Of a stretch of 64,000 nucleotides of DNA, positions 6,879-15,278 are shown piece after piece. Positions within the stretch are counted from its first letter, which is position 1. Each line of letters opens with the position of its first letter. Under the pieces are notes generated by a model. It worked only from the letters and a program-made list of their open reading frames with translations, ran no database searches and was not told where the DNA came from. A program made the position numbers and the translations under genes. Source of the stretch: JBGSPQ01 sp041738505 (lineage in GTDB: Bacteria > Patescibacteriota > Gracilibacteria > UBA1369); NCBI GenBank assembly GCA_041738505.1, contig JBGSPQ010000034.1:1-64000 (forward strand). Direction: 5' to 3'.

Positions 6879-9533
6879 TTACATTCTTTCAAATACTTCC
6901 ATGCCGAGGACGTACAGGCCGTTTTCCATTACGCGGGCGAAGGCTTCCACCAGCTTTAGGCGGGCGATTTTTTGGGCTTCGGTTTCGGCGTTTAGGACGG
7001 GCGCTTCGTTGTAAAAACCGTTAAAAGCGCGGGCAAGATCGTATAGATAAGTCGTGACCGGGTTGGGCCGGTATTCGTTTACGGCCTGCTCTATAACTTC
7101 CGGAAAGCGGGTGAGCATCAGTATCAGCTCTTTTTCGCATTCGAGAGTGTAGGGCTCGGCGGCTTGCTGTTCCGCGGGGGCCGGAGTCTCCTCTTTTTTG
7201 GCCTCTTCGGTGAGCATAAACAGGTCGGTCTGGCGTTCGCTTACCGGCGCGTGGGCATGTACCGGCGCCGGGGCGTCGGGCTGTTCTTTTGCCTTCCTTA
7301 ATATGCTTTTGGCCCGGGCACAGGTGTACTGCAAATACGGTCCGCTGTTGCCCTCCAGCGAAAGCATTCTGTCCCATTCAAAAGTGATGTTGGTTTCGGG
7401 GTTCTGGGAAATGATGTTGTATTTAATGGCTCCCACGGCCATTTTTTCGGAAATGTGATTTTTTTCTTCCGGCGACAGTTCCACGCTTTTTTCCTCCACT
7501 ATTTTTTTGGTGCGATTTTTTGCCTCTTTCAAGACCTCGTCCAATAAAATAACGTCCCCTTTGCGGGTGCTCATTTTGCCTTCGGGAAGCTGCATTCTGC
7601 CGAATATCACGTGTTTCATTTCGGCCTCGCCCCATTTGAATTTGCGGGCGGTTTCAAAAAGCTGTTGCATGTGCAGTTGTTGCGCCACATCAATCACATA
7701 TATGATTTTGTCCCCTTTCAATCTTTGGATTCGGTCTTTCAGGCTGGCCAGATCCCTGCTGGAATAAAGGGTTGTGCCGTCGGCCTTGCGCAGCATGTAG
7801 GGCGGATATTTGTCGTTTTCAAATTTTACGATCAAGGCGCCTTTTTCGCCCTCCTCCACTATGCCCAGACGCATGCCGTCCTCTATCACCTGCCGTGCGT
7901 CGTCCAGGTACATTCTTTCCCCCAGATATTCGTCAAAACTTACGCCCATCTCTTTATACAGCCTTTCCAGCTCTTTGATGCTGACATCTCTGAACCATTC
8001 CCACAGATTGTTGTTTTCCTCGTCGCCTTCTTCCAGTTTGCGGAACTCTTCACGCCCTTTTTCCACCAGTTCGGGCGTTTTTTCCTCTTCGTCGTGGAAT
8101 TTCACGTACAGCTTTAACAGTTCGTTTAAAGGGTCTTTTTTAACGGTTTCCTCGTCTCCCCAGGTTTTGTATGCATGAATCAGTTTGCCAAATTGCGTGC
8201 CCCAGTCGCCGGGCCAGTTTAGGGACAGCGTTTCATAGCCGGCGTAGCGGAAAAGGTTGGATAGTGTCTGGCCAATAATGGTGGATAGTAAATGATGCAC
8301 TCCCAGCGGTTTGGCGATGTTGGGCGATGAATATTCAACCAGCGCGCGCACCCCCATGCCGATTCCCAGTCTGCCGTAGTTGCCTTTCTGGGAGATTATC
8401 AGGTTGAGTGTTTCCGCCAGGTATTTTTCGGATAGATGAAAATTTATGAATCCGGCTCCGGCCGCCTCTATTTTGCCTATGAACTGCGGTTTTTGAATGA
8501 GTTGAATCAGGGCCTCCGCGATTTCACGCGGGGGTTTTTGCAGTTTTTTGGCCAGTTTCATGGCGATGTTTGCCGAATATCTGCCGTTGGAAAGGTCCGC
8601 GGGCACTTCCACTTCCATGTCCTCCAATGTTATGGATGGATTTTCCTCTTCGGCGGATGGTACGGCCGATGCCAACAGTTCGTTGACCGCCGCGAATACG
8701 GCGTTTTGAATTTCCTGTTTTGGGGTCATGGGTTGATTGGGTGTTTTGGCTGTTGTTTCCTTTAAAAAGGGCGGGCTTTCCGGGTCCGCCGGGTCGGAGG
8801 GAATGTTTTTCTCTTGTTCCGACTTTGCTTCCCGCTCCAGCTTTTCCTGTTCCAACTTTGCCTCCTGTGCCATTTGCTCAACCAGCGCCGTCTCTTTAGC
8901 CGCCAGATTTTCTTTTTCCAGATCGGATTCGTAATTCAGGTCGGCTTCGGGCCTATCGGCGTCCAGAATATGCATATCGGCGTCGCTTCCCCCGCAGTAT
9001 TTGGAAAGAAGATTAACAAATTCGGCCGGCAGTTTTTCAAAATCCTCGCGCATGTGTTCCCCCAGATTCACAAACCAGATTACCGTGTGGACGGTTTCGG
9101 GGGTTACTTCCACGTCATTTGGCCTTTTGCCCTGTTTTGATTCGGTAAAATTTATTTCCAGATCCTCCCCGACCATATCAAGGTCGTATGCGAAAATCGG
9201 CACCATATATTTAATCCCCAGATAATGAACAAGGGTGTAGAGGTTGTTCAGGCTTTTAATTTCCCTCCCGCGGGCGATTTTATTGATGTCACTTTCCAAC
9301 AACTGGGACGAGGGGATTACCAGATTTCCGCTTCTGGCCTTTTGAAAAATGGTGTTGATTTCCTTTAAACGGACATCGCTTTTAAGCTCGTTTCTTTTCT
9401 GGGCGCAGACCCCGCGAAGTAGCTGGTCCACGGTGGTGTATTTGCGGCGGTTGTTCAGGTTCTTTAAAACAATCACGCCCGCCTGCACACCGGGGATTTT
9501 GTCCAGGACAAGCTGATTTATTTTTAGTTTCAT
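6879..9533 (-). CDS. argS: arginyl-tRNA synthetase with N-terminal B3/B4 domain fusion
   Basis: Charges tRNA-Arg with arginine in the cytoplasm. At 884 residues it is about 300 longer than usual. Residues 1-190 resemble a B3/B4 domain, the fold of the PheT editing site and of standalone trans-editing proteins (key segments VQAGVIVLKNLNN, SLNNLYTLVHYL, LLSKYCGG). A charged, probably coiled-coil linker follows (about 205-265). The ArgRS part begins near 270 with the Add-1-like N domain; the Rossmann core starts at EYSSPNIAKP (400-409). The HIGH motif reads GVHH (411-414), an odd variant, while KMSTRKG is intact as the KMSKS equivalent. The C-terminal DALR helical domain has a Pro/Ala-rich insert. 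It has no adjacent partners. Confidence 0.93.
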   Translation of the reverse strand: MKLKINQLVLDKIPGVQAGVIVLKNLNNRRKYTTVDQLLRGVCAQKRNELKSDVRLKEINTIFQKARSGNLVIPSSQLLESDINKIARGREIKSLNNLYTLVHYLGIKYMVPIFAYDLDMVGEDLEINFTESKQGKRPNDVEVTPETVHTVIWFVNLGEHMREDFEKLPAEFVNLLSKYCGGSDADMHILDADRPEADLNYESDLEKENLAAKETALVEQMAQEAKLEQEKLEREAKSEQEKNIPSDPADPESPPFLKETTAKTPNQPMTPKQEIQNAVFAAVNELLASAVPSAEEENPSITLEDMEVEVPADLSNGRYSANIAMKLAKKLQKPPREIAEALIQLIQKPQFIGKIEAAGAGFINFHLSEKYLAETLNLIISQKGNYGRLGIGMGVRALVEYSSPNIAKPLGVHHLLSTIIGQTLSNLFRYAGYETLSLNWPGDWGTQFGKLIHAYKTWGDEETVKKDPLNELLKLYVKFHDEEEKTPELVEKGREEFRKLEEGDEENNNLWEWFRDVSIKELERLYKEMGVSFDEYLGERMYLDDARQVIEDGMRLGIVEEGEKGALIVKFENDKYPPYMLRKADGTTLYSSRDLASLKDRIQRLKGDKIIYVIDVAQQLHMQQLFETARKFKWGEAEMKHVIFGRMQLPEGKMSTRKGDVILLDEVLKEAKNRTKKIVEEKSVELSPEEKNHISEKMAVGAIKYNIISQNPETNITFEWDRMLSLEGNSGPYLQYTCARAKSILRKAKEQPDAPAPVHAHAPVSERQTDLFMLTEEAKKEETPAPAEQQAAEPYTLECEKELILMLTRFPEVIEQAVNEYRPNPVTTYLYDLARAFNGFYNEAPVLNAETEAQKIARLKLVEAFARVMENGLYVLGMEVFERM

Positions 9534-9660
9534 TATTACGGTTCAAATCTTTGCAAGTATAAGTGACAGCCCGAAAAGTGGCAACATCGCTTATACCTTA
9601 GTTATAAATCATTTATTTTGTATGTCAATATGAACTGATGGTAATAATGGCTTCCCACCA

Positions 9661-9689
9661 TTTAAAAAGTCTCGATTTTTTGCTATAAT
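9661..9689 (+). promoter_or_regulatory. extended -10 promoter of the LPQTG protein
   Basis: TATAAT (9684-9689) is preceded by TGC, making an extended -10. A weak -35 TTTAAA (9661-9666) lies 17 bases upstream. The start codon follows 42 bases after the -10. Confidence 0.7.
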
Positions 9690-9731
9690 GATTGGATTTA
9701 AAAACAAAATTTAAACATTAAAACATAAATC

Positions 9732-11261
9732 ATGAAAACAAAAGCCCACAAAACAACAATACTTTTGAGCCTTGGAATGCTGATGATGCTGATGGTTGCC
9801 CCGGCGGCCATGGCGCAGGCCGACACCGAACTCCCCACCGATGTGGAGAATGTGCGGGCGACGGCTGAAAACGGTTCCGTGAGGCTTACATGGAACGTGG
9901 CCAAGGACAATGATATTGTGGCCGGATATAAAATCTATTATGGAAGGGAAGCCGTTACGGAACCCGGGCAGGATTATGAAAGTGAAGTTGATGCCGGAAA
10001 TAAAATCACCTATACGGTTGAAGGCCTGGAAAACGGCACCACTTATTATTTTGCCCTGACGGCATACGACGTTACCGGCAATGAAAGTGAAAACTACAGC
10101 GTGGAGGTGAGCGCCACTCCAATGACTTTTGCGCAGGACACCGAATCTCCGATTGTGGTGAAAGCCGAGGCGATAGACAAATACACGGTGCTGGTTACTT
10201 TTTCCGAAGCCGTAAGTCTGCCTTCCACGGATCCGCAGAGCGCCTTTTATGTTGTGGACGACGCGACATCTCAATCTTTGGATGTGCTGGCGGCCGCATT
10301 GAATCTGCAGGATGCCACGGGAAAGAGTATTCTTTTGACCACAGCCACACAGAAATCCGGAGCCAATTATGTACTTACAGCCGGAATCCTGGTCACCGAC
10401 AAAGCCGGAAACCCCGTTCAAAGCGGAACTTCCGATACAGCGGTGTTTACGGGTACCGATCTGGAACCCAAAGTAATTGAACCCGAAGGTGACCTTTCGG
10501 CCGCCGCGGACGACACCACCGGACCTTCGTTGATTGACGTGCAGGTGCCCGATGACACTCATGTAAAAATCGCATTTTCGGAAGTTATTGAAATGGGCCC
10601 CACTCCGGCGGCCAGCTTTATTATCACCGAAGAAGACGATTCACAGAAACTGCTGAATGTTATTTCCGCCGAACTTTCGCAGGAGGGGGACGTTGTTACT
10701 TTAACAACCGAGACCCAGAAGGCCGTGAACTACAACCTGATTGTGATGGAGGACGTTACGGATGAGGCCGGCAATATGATTGATGTTGCCAACAACGCCA
10801 CCGTGTTCTTTGGCGGAGCCCCCGCGGAAGAAGTGGTGGATGAAACCCCCGAAGTGGTGGAGGAATCACCCCTGGCCGACGTTACAGCCCCGGAAGACGC
10901 TACCGACCTGGAGGCCAAACTGTTGGAGGACATGCTTGCAATGCTCACCTGGACTCCCAGCCTTGATACGGCGGGCGACCTGGCCAACTATATTTTATAC
11001 AAGAGCACCGACGGTACCGTTTACGGCGACGGCGTGGTACTTAACCCCACGGATAAGGAATATTCCCTGAAAGGTTTGGTGTCCGATGTTACCTACTTCT
11101 TTAAACTGACCGCCAAGGATGCCTCCGGCAATGAAAGCGAAGGTATAACAACCGCCTTTAAGCTGGAACTGCCTCAAACCGGCCCCGAACTGGCTCTGCT
11201 GCTACTTGGTTCGGCCGGACTGGGAAGACTTTTTACCGGCAAAAAGAAAAACAAAAAATAA
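9732..11261 (+). CDS. cell-wall-anchored fibronectin type III / Ig-like protein with LPQTG sorting signal
   Basis: A 509-residue surface protein. The N-terminal signal peptide ends near AMAQA (about 33). The first fibronectin type III domain spans about 35-125 (VRLTWNVAKDNDIVAGYKIY, NGTTYYFALTAYD). Two bacterial Ig-like domains resembling the SbsA type follow (about 135-230 and 255-350), then a Pro/Glu linker and a second Fn3 (about 380-475). The C-terminus carries LPQTG, a hydrophobic stretch and a KKKNKK tail, the full sortase sorting signal, so it is likely linked covalently to peptidoglycan. No sortase gene is in this window. It has its own promoter and a terminator shared with the sigma factor gene. 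Confidence 0.9.
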   Translation: MKTKAHKTTILLSLGMLMMLMVAPAAMAQADTELPTDVENVRATAENGSVRLTWNVAKDNDIVAGYKIYYGREAVTEPGQDYESEVDAGNKITYTVEGLENGTTYYFALTAYDVTGNESENYSVEVSATPMTFAQDTESPIVVKAEAIDKYTVLVTFSEAVSLPSTDPQSAFYVVDDATSQSLDVLAAALNLQDATGKSILLTTATQKSGANYVLTAGILVTDKAGNPVQSGTSDTAVFTGTDLEPKVIEPEGDLSAAADDTTGPSLIDVQVPDDTHVKIAFSEVIEMGPTPAASFIITEEDDSQKLLNVISAELSQEGDVVTLTTETQKAVNYNLIVMEDVTDEAGNMIDVANNATVFFGGAPAEEVVDETPEVVEESPLADVTAPEDATDLEAKLLEDMLAMLTWTPSLDTAGDLANYILYKSTDGTVYGDGVVLNPTDKEYSLKGLVSDVTYFFKLTAKDASGNESEGITTAFKLELPQTGPELALLLLGSAGLGRLFTGKKKNKK

Positions 11262-11285
11262 AAACAAAGACCGAATAACACCGGG

Positions 11286-11316
11286 AAAAGCCCCTTTTAG
11301 AACTGAGGGGTTTTTC
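11286..11316. terminator. bidirectional intrinsic terminator
   Basis: A CCCC/GGGG stem (11291-11294, 11307-11310), extended by flanking A and T runs, is followed by TTTTT on the plus strand and mirrored on the minus strand. It sits between the convergent LPQTG and sigma factor genes. Confidence 0.75.
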
Positions 11317-11345
11317 TTTGTCCGCGCTTTACCGGCGCAACACGG

Positions 11346-12338
11346 CTACAGTTCTTCCTTGATATCCGAATGTTGCATCATTTTGCGTAATTTCTCCTCC
11401 GCCTGCACTTGTATTTGCCTGATTCTTTCTTTGGTGAGATTCATTCTTTCGCCAACATGCTCCAGTGTAACGCCTTCAAGGTCCCTGTAGTTATCGGTTC
11501 TGCCGTACCTGTGAAGCATAACTTTCCGCTGATTTGGATTCAGCTTATCCAGCATCCCATCAACTATTTCTTTCTTTTGATTAAGCAGGATTTCTTCAAC
11601 CGGATCGACTGTTGTTTCATCGCGCAAAAAATTCCCGTAAAGAAATGAGTCATCATCGCCCACCGGCGAGTCAGTTTCCAAATCCCTGATTTGCATGTAT
11701 TTAAGAATCTTGGCCACTTTTTCCGGTTTTAATTCCATTCCCTCCGCGATTTCTTCGGGAACGGGAGGCCTGCCGTTTAAATTTTCAAATACTTTTTGAA
11801 ATTCCAGAGTCTTGTTAACCAACTCTCTGATGCCCACCGGCAGTCTGATAGTTCTTCCCCTGTCCGCAAGCGCCCTGGCAATATGCTGGCGTATCCACCA
11901 GCCCGCATAAACGGAAAGCCGCGCTCTTTCCGCGTCATACTTGGTAACGGCATGGCGAAGCCCCATGTTCCCCTCCTGAATGAGATCCTGAAAGTTCATT
12001 CCTTTGCCTCGAAACCGCTTGGCCACATGAACAACCAGCCGGAGATTGGCCGTGGTCAGCAGGTTAACAATTTTGTTAAATACCGCCATTTCGGATGCCA
12101 GCTTTACCTTTAGTTCTTTTTTTTCTTCCGGATCCTCCGTCTCCCTGATCTGTTTTTTTAATTCCGCTACATTGTTCCTGGCTTCTTTAAGGCACATTCC
12201 CAGATCGTACTCATCCCATCTTTCCAGCATGGAAAACCTGCCGATATCTTTTAAATATGTGCGGATGCTATTGTCTCCGTATCTATTGTTTTCATCGGCT
12301 GCCGATTTTTTCGCTTCCGGGGTTTCCAAATCCTCCAT
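11346..12338 (-). CDS. RNA polymerase sigma-70 factor (RpoD/SigA-like, short)
   Basis: Directs RNA polymerase to promoters. At 330 residues it lacks region 1.1. Region 1.2 is recognisable (NSIRTYLKDIGRFSML), region 2 includes the core-binding and -10-melting segments (NLRLVVHVAKRF, FQDLIQEGNMGL, YAGWWIRQHIARAL), region 3 starts near RTIRLPVGIRELV, and region 4 ends with the helix-turn-helix TLEHVGERMNLTKERIRQI that reads the -35. A charged insertion sits between regions 1.2 and 2. It could be the primary sigma factor or a group 2 paralogue; the window alone cannot decide. It is transcribed alone. Confidence 0.9.
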   Translation of the reverse strand: MEDLETPEAKKSAADENNRYGDNSIRTYLKDIGRFSMLERWDEYDLGMCLKEARNNVAELKKQIRETEDPEEKKELKVKLASEMAVFNKIVNLLTTANLRLVVHVAKRFRGKGMNFQDLIQEGNMGLRHAVTKYDAERARLSVYAGWWIRQHIARALADRGRTIRLPVGIRELVNKTLEFQKVFENLNGRPPVPEEIAEGMELKPEKVAKILKYMQIRDLETDSPVGDDDSFLYGNFLRDETTVDPVEEILLNQKKEIVDGMLDKLNPNQRKVMLHRYGRTDNYRDLEGVTLEHVGERMNLTKERIRQIQVQAEEKLRKMMQHSDIKEEL

Positions 12339-12397
12339 TTACAAATAATTAAGGTTTTTTTTAGGAATCGATAATACCAGAAGAAGATAATCTTTCC

Positions 12398-13222
12398 ATG
12401 CGAAAATTTTTGGTGAAATCGGCGCTTGTTTTAGCGGGGGGATACGCTCTGTTGTTTTTTTGTCTAATCGGCATCGGGGACGCGGAGACGCGGGTTTGGT
12501 TTTTGGATGTGGGGCAGGGGGACGCGATTTTGGTGCGGGCGGCCGGGGGCGAGACGATTCTGATTGACGGGGGGCCGGATGACGCCGTCCTGCGCGAGCT
12601 TTCGGCGGTTCTGCCTTTTTATGAAAGATCCATTGATCTGGTGGTGCTTACTCATCCGCATGCGGATCATATAAACGGTCTGGTGGAGGTTTTAAAGAGG
12701 TATAACGTGGGGCGGGTGATGATGACTGGGGTGGCCAACGGGGACGCCGCTTACATGGAATTTTTGGATATTTTGAATGATAAGCGGATTCCCGTTTCGT
12801 ACGCGCGGAGCGCCGTTGATTACAGGCTGGGGGCGGTAAAAATGGATATTGTTTTTCCGATTGAGCCGATGGAGGGCGAAAAGGTGGAAAATCTGAATAA
12901 CAGTTCCATTGCCATGCGGTTGATTACCCATGGAGGCGTGTATTTTTTGAGCGGCGATCTGGAGCTGGAGGGCGAAGAAAATATTCTGGCCAGCGAACAG
13001 GATGTGAGCGCGGATGTGTTTAAGGCGGGACATCACGGCTCACGGACGGCAAGTTCGCTTGCTCTGCTGGAAGCGGTAGCCGCGAAAACGGCTGTGATCA
13101 CCTGCGGGATTGATAACAGGTTTAACCATCCTCATGCCGAAACGGTGACCAATTTTCTTAATCTGGGTATGCGGATTTACCGCACCGATGTGGACGGTAG
13201 AGTAACGCTTGGCGCTATTTAA
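12398..13222 (+). CDS. ComEC/Rec2-type metallo-beta-lactamase domain protein
   Basis: A 274-residue protein with an N-terminal membrane anchor or signal segment (about residues 8-28) followed by a complete metallo-beta-lactamase fold like the extracellular C-terminal domain of the DNA uptake channel ComEC. The metal motif THPHADH is at about 87-93, with the later metal ligands in LSGDLE and the ComEC hallmark AGHHGSRTA (about 211-219). The family is thought to degrade one DNA strand or another phosphodiester substrate outside the membrane. The transmembrane competence domain is absent, so this is the stand-alone form. It converges with murA and the stop codons overlap by four bases. Confidence 0.88.
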   Translation: MRKFLVKSALVLAGGYALLFFCLIGIGDAETRVWFLDVGQGDAILVRAAGGETILIDGGPDDAVLRELSAVLPFYERSIDLVVLTHPHADHINGLVEVLKRYNVGRVMMTGVANGDAAYMEFLDILNDKRIPVSYARSAVDYRLGAVKMDIVFPIEPMEGEKVENLNNSSIAMRLITHGGVYFLSGDLELEGEENILASEQDVSADVFKAGHHGSRTASSLALLEAVAAKTAVITCGIDNRFNHPHAETVTNFLNLGMRIYRTDVDGRVTLGAI

Positions 13223-14496
13223 ACCGCTTCTTCCGTCTTTTCTATTTCGGCCCCGAGTGATTTTAGCTTGGAGTCCAGGTTTTCGTAGCCGCGGTTGATG
13301 TAGTAGATGTTGGAGATTTCGGTTGTTCCGTCTGCGCAAAGTGCGGCCAGAACCATGGCGGCGCCGGCGCGGATGTCCAGACTTGATATGGGTACGCCTT
13401 TTAACACCGCGGGGCCGCGGATTACCGCCTGGTGCGGATTTAACAGTTCCACGTTCGCGCCCATCTTTTCCAGTTCGTAAAGATACTGCAGACGTCCGTC
13501 AAAAAGTGTTTCAAAAATCCTGCTTTCCCCTTCCGCCTGGGTTAAAAGAACGGCAAAGGGCGCCTGCAAATCGGTGGGAAAACTGGGATAAACGGCAGTG
13601 CGCAGGTTGGCCACGGCGGTAAGGTGGTTGGAGGACATAATCTTTACCGAGTTTTCGGCAAGTTCAAACTTAGCCCCGGCCTCGTTCATTTTTTCCCAAA
13701 AGCTGTCCAGCTGGGAGGTTTGGATTCCGTTTACGGTCATTTCACCGCCGGTAATCACCCCGGCAATCGCCAGGGTCCCCGCCTCCAGGTAATCCCCTGT
13801 AATGGCGTACTCCCCGCCCTGTAATGCCGTCACCCCCTCAATCTGTAAAAAATGGCTTCCGATTCCCGTAATCTTCGCCCCCATTACATTAAGAAAATTG
13901 CATAAATCCTGCACGTGCGGCTCGGCGGCGGCCAGCCGGATTTCGGTTTTTCCGGGCGAAACGGCGGCCATCATTACAGCATTTTCCGTCCCCGTTACAG
14001 TCATTTCGGGCATCACAATCATTCCGCCTTTTAGCTTGTTCACCTTTAAATGAAGCGCGTATTCCTGATCCAAAGTCGAAACCCCCAGAGCCTCAAACGC
14101 CCTGGTGTGGCCGTAAACGGGTCTTTTGCCAAGCACACATCCCCCCGGAAAAGGCAGATTGGCCTCTCCAAAGCGGTACAGCAAGGGTGCCAGCAAAAGA
14201 ATGGAAGCGCGCATACTGCAAATAAGCGTGGGCTGAACCTTGTTGTTTTTGATTGCCGAAGGATCCACTTTAAGCGTATTTCCGGTAAATTCCGTTTTCA
14301 CCCCCAGTTCGCCAAAAATGGCCAGCAGACTGTGAATATCGGCTATATCGGGCACGTTTGTGAAAACAGAGGGCCCGTTTGCCATCAATGAGGCGCAAAG
14401 AATGGGTAAAGCGGCGTTTTTTGACCCGCTGACCGTAATTTCGCCGTTTAAGGGCTTTTTGCCCGTGATTATGTACTTTTGGCCGGTTGTTTTCAT
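13219..14496 (-). CDS. murA: UDP-N-acetylglucosamine 1-carboxyvinyltransferase
   Basis: Catalyses the first committed step of peptidoglycan synthesis, adding enolpyruvate from PEP to UDP-GlcNAc in the cytoplasm. The 425-residue length is normal. Key features are the GSKNAALP substrate loop (about 24-31) and the active-site loop PGGCVLGKRPV with catalytic Cys at residue 120, the residue that makes MurA sensitive to fosfomycin when present. The C-terminal half carries LDIRAGAAMVLAAL and NIYYINRGYENLD, typical of MurA. With MurI at 54.7 kb it indicates a peptidoglycan-making cell. It is transcribed alone, divergent from the gene at 14577. Confidence 0.97.
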   Translation of the reverse strand: MKTTGQKYIITGKKPLNGEITVSGSKNAALPILCASLMANGPSVFTNVPDIADIHSLLAIFGELGVKTEFTGNTLKVDPSAIKNNKVQPTLICSMRASILLLAPLLYRFGEANLPFPGGCVLGKRPVYGHTRAFEALGVSTLDQEYALHLKVNKLKGGMIVMPEMTVTGTENAVMMAAVSPGKTEIRLAAAEPHVQDLCNFLNVMGAKITGIGSHFLQIEGVTALQGGEYAITGDYLEAGTLAIAGVITGGEMTVNGIQTSQLDSFWEKMNEAGAKFELAENSVKIMSSNHLTAVANLRTAVYPSFPTDLQAPFAVLLTQAEGESRIFETLFDGRLQYLYELEKMGANVELLNPHQAVIRGPAVLKGVPISSLDIRAGAAMVLAALCADGTTEISNIYYINRGYENLDSKLKSLGAEIEKTEEAV

Positions 14497-14547
14497 GGTT
14501 TTGGCTTGTGGAAATGATTATAGACCTTAAAAGATATTAAGAAAAGT

Positions 14548-14555
14548 GCTATAAT
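14548..14555 (+). promoter_or_regulatory. extended -10 element
   Basis: TGCTATAAT covers the -10 hexamer TATAAT at 14550-14555 upstream of the gene at 14577. No good -35 is visible, as expected for a TGn-type promoter. The predicted transcription start leaves a leader of about 15 bases. Confidence 0.6.
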
Positions 14556-14576
14556 ATATGGATAACAAAAACAAAA

Positions 14577-15251
14577 ATGGCACGCAGGATAATTAAATTC
14601 AGGTATCCGCACAAGCCCAAAATAGGCGCGAGTGTTTTTGTGGTGATTTCGGCAATCACTTCGGCCGTGGCGGTTTTCGCGCTGATTTTTATTCTTACCA
14701 AATTCAGCGGCTGGATCCAGCCCCGCCCCGTTTACGACAACGGCCCCCTGCGCGGTGTGGCTATGGAGGAAGTCCTTTACAAACCGCAGGTGACGGAACA
14801 AACGGACGCGGTGATTAAAAACCTTTCGGCTGGCACCACCCACGTGCGCCGGGGTGGAAAAGACGTAACCTGCCTGGAATTTTCCGTGACATCAAGAACC
14901 GGAGGCAGACTTTCGGAGCTGGTGTTTTCCCTGGACGGCTACGCCCGCTCCTACGACGTGGACGGACTTCAGTTATATATGGACGAAAAATTTATGGCCG
15001 AAAAACCCATGTTTCAGGGCCAATCGATTTTTGACGGACTTAACATCACCCTCAACGCCGGTGAAACCAAAGAATTCCGGGTGACCGGCAAAATCTCCGA
15101 ACAGGCCTACCCAAGCGACAGAATCCAGGTTGGCATCCTCTCGGCGGACGACATTACCATGAAAGGAACCCTTGGCAAAACCCAATCCACCGGAGGCGAT
15201 TTCCCGATGTGGGGAGGATACGTGAGCGTGGTCGGGGATCCGTTAATGTAG
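14577..15251 (+). CDS. membrane-anchored protein of unknown function, 224 aa
   Basis: I do not recognise the family. One N-terminal membrane helix (about residues 17-42) follows a basic cytoplasmic tail (MARRIIKFRYPHKPK). The remaining 180 residues lie outside and are predicted beta-rich, with repeated patterns such as LSELVFSLDGYA and TLNAGETKEFRVTGKI that resemble an Ig-like or pilus-assembly accessory fold. The start is supported by the extended -10 promoter 22 bases upstream. It converges with the giant surface-protein gene; only 27 bases separate the ends. Confidence 0.7.
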   Translation: MARRIIKFRYPHKPKIGASVFVVISAITSAVAVFALIFILTKFSGWIQPRPVYDNGPLRGVAMEEVLYKPQVTEQTDAVIKNLSAGTTHVRRGGKDVTCLEFSVTSRTGGRLSELVFSLDGYARSYDVDGLQLYMDEKFMAEKPMFQGQSIFDGLNITLNAGETKEFRVTGKISEQAYPSDRIQVGILSADDITMKGTLGKTQSTGGDFPMWGGYVSVVGDPLM

Positions 15252-15278
15252 GGGTGCCAATAGCTTTATAATGTCTTG

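Noticed and set aside
9711..10562. 283-codon minus-strand frame within the LPQTG gene
   Set aside because: Antisense shadow; the plus-strand protein has signal peptide, Fn3 and LPQTG evidence.
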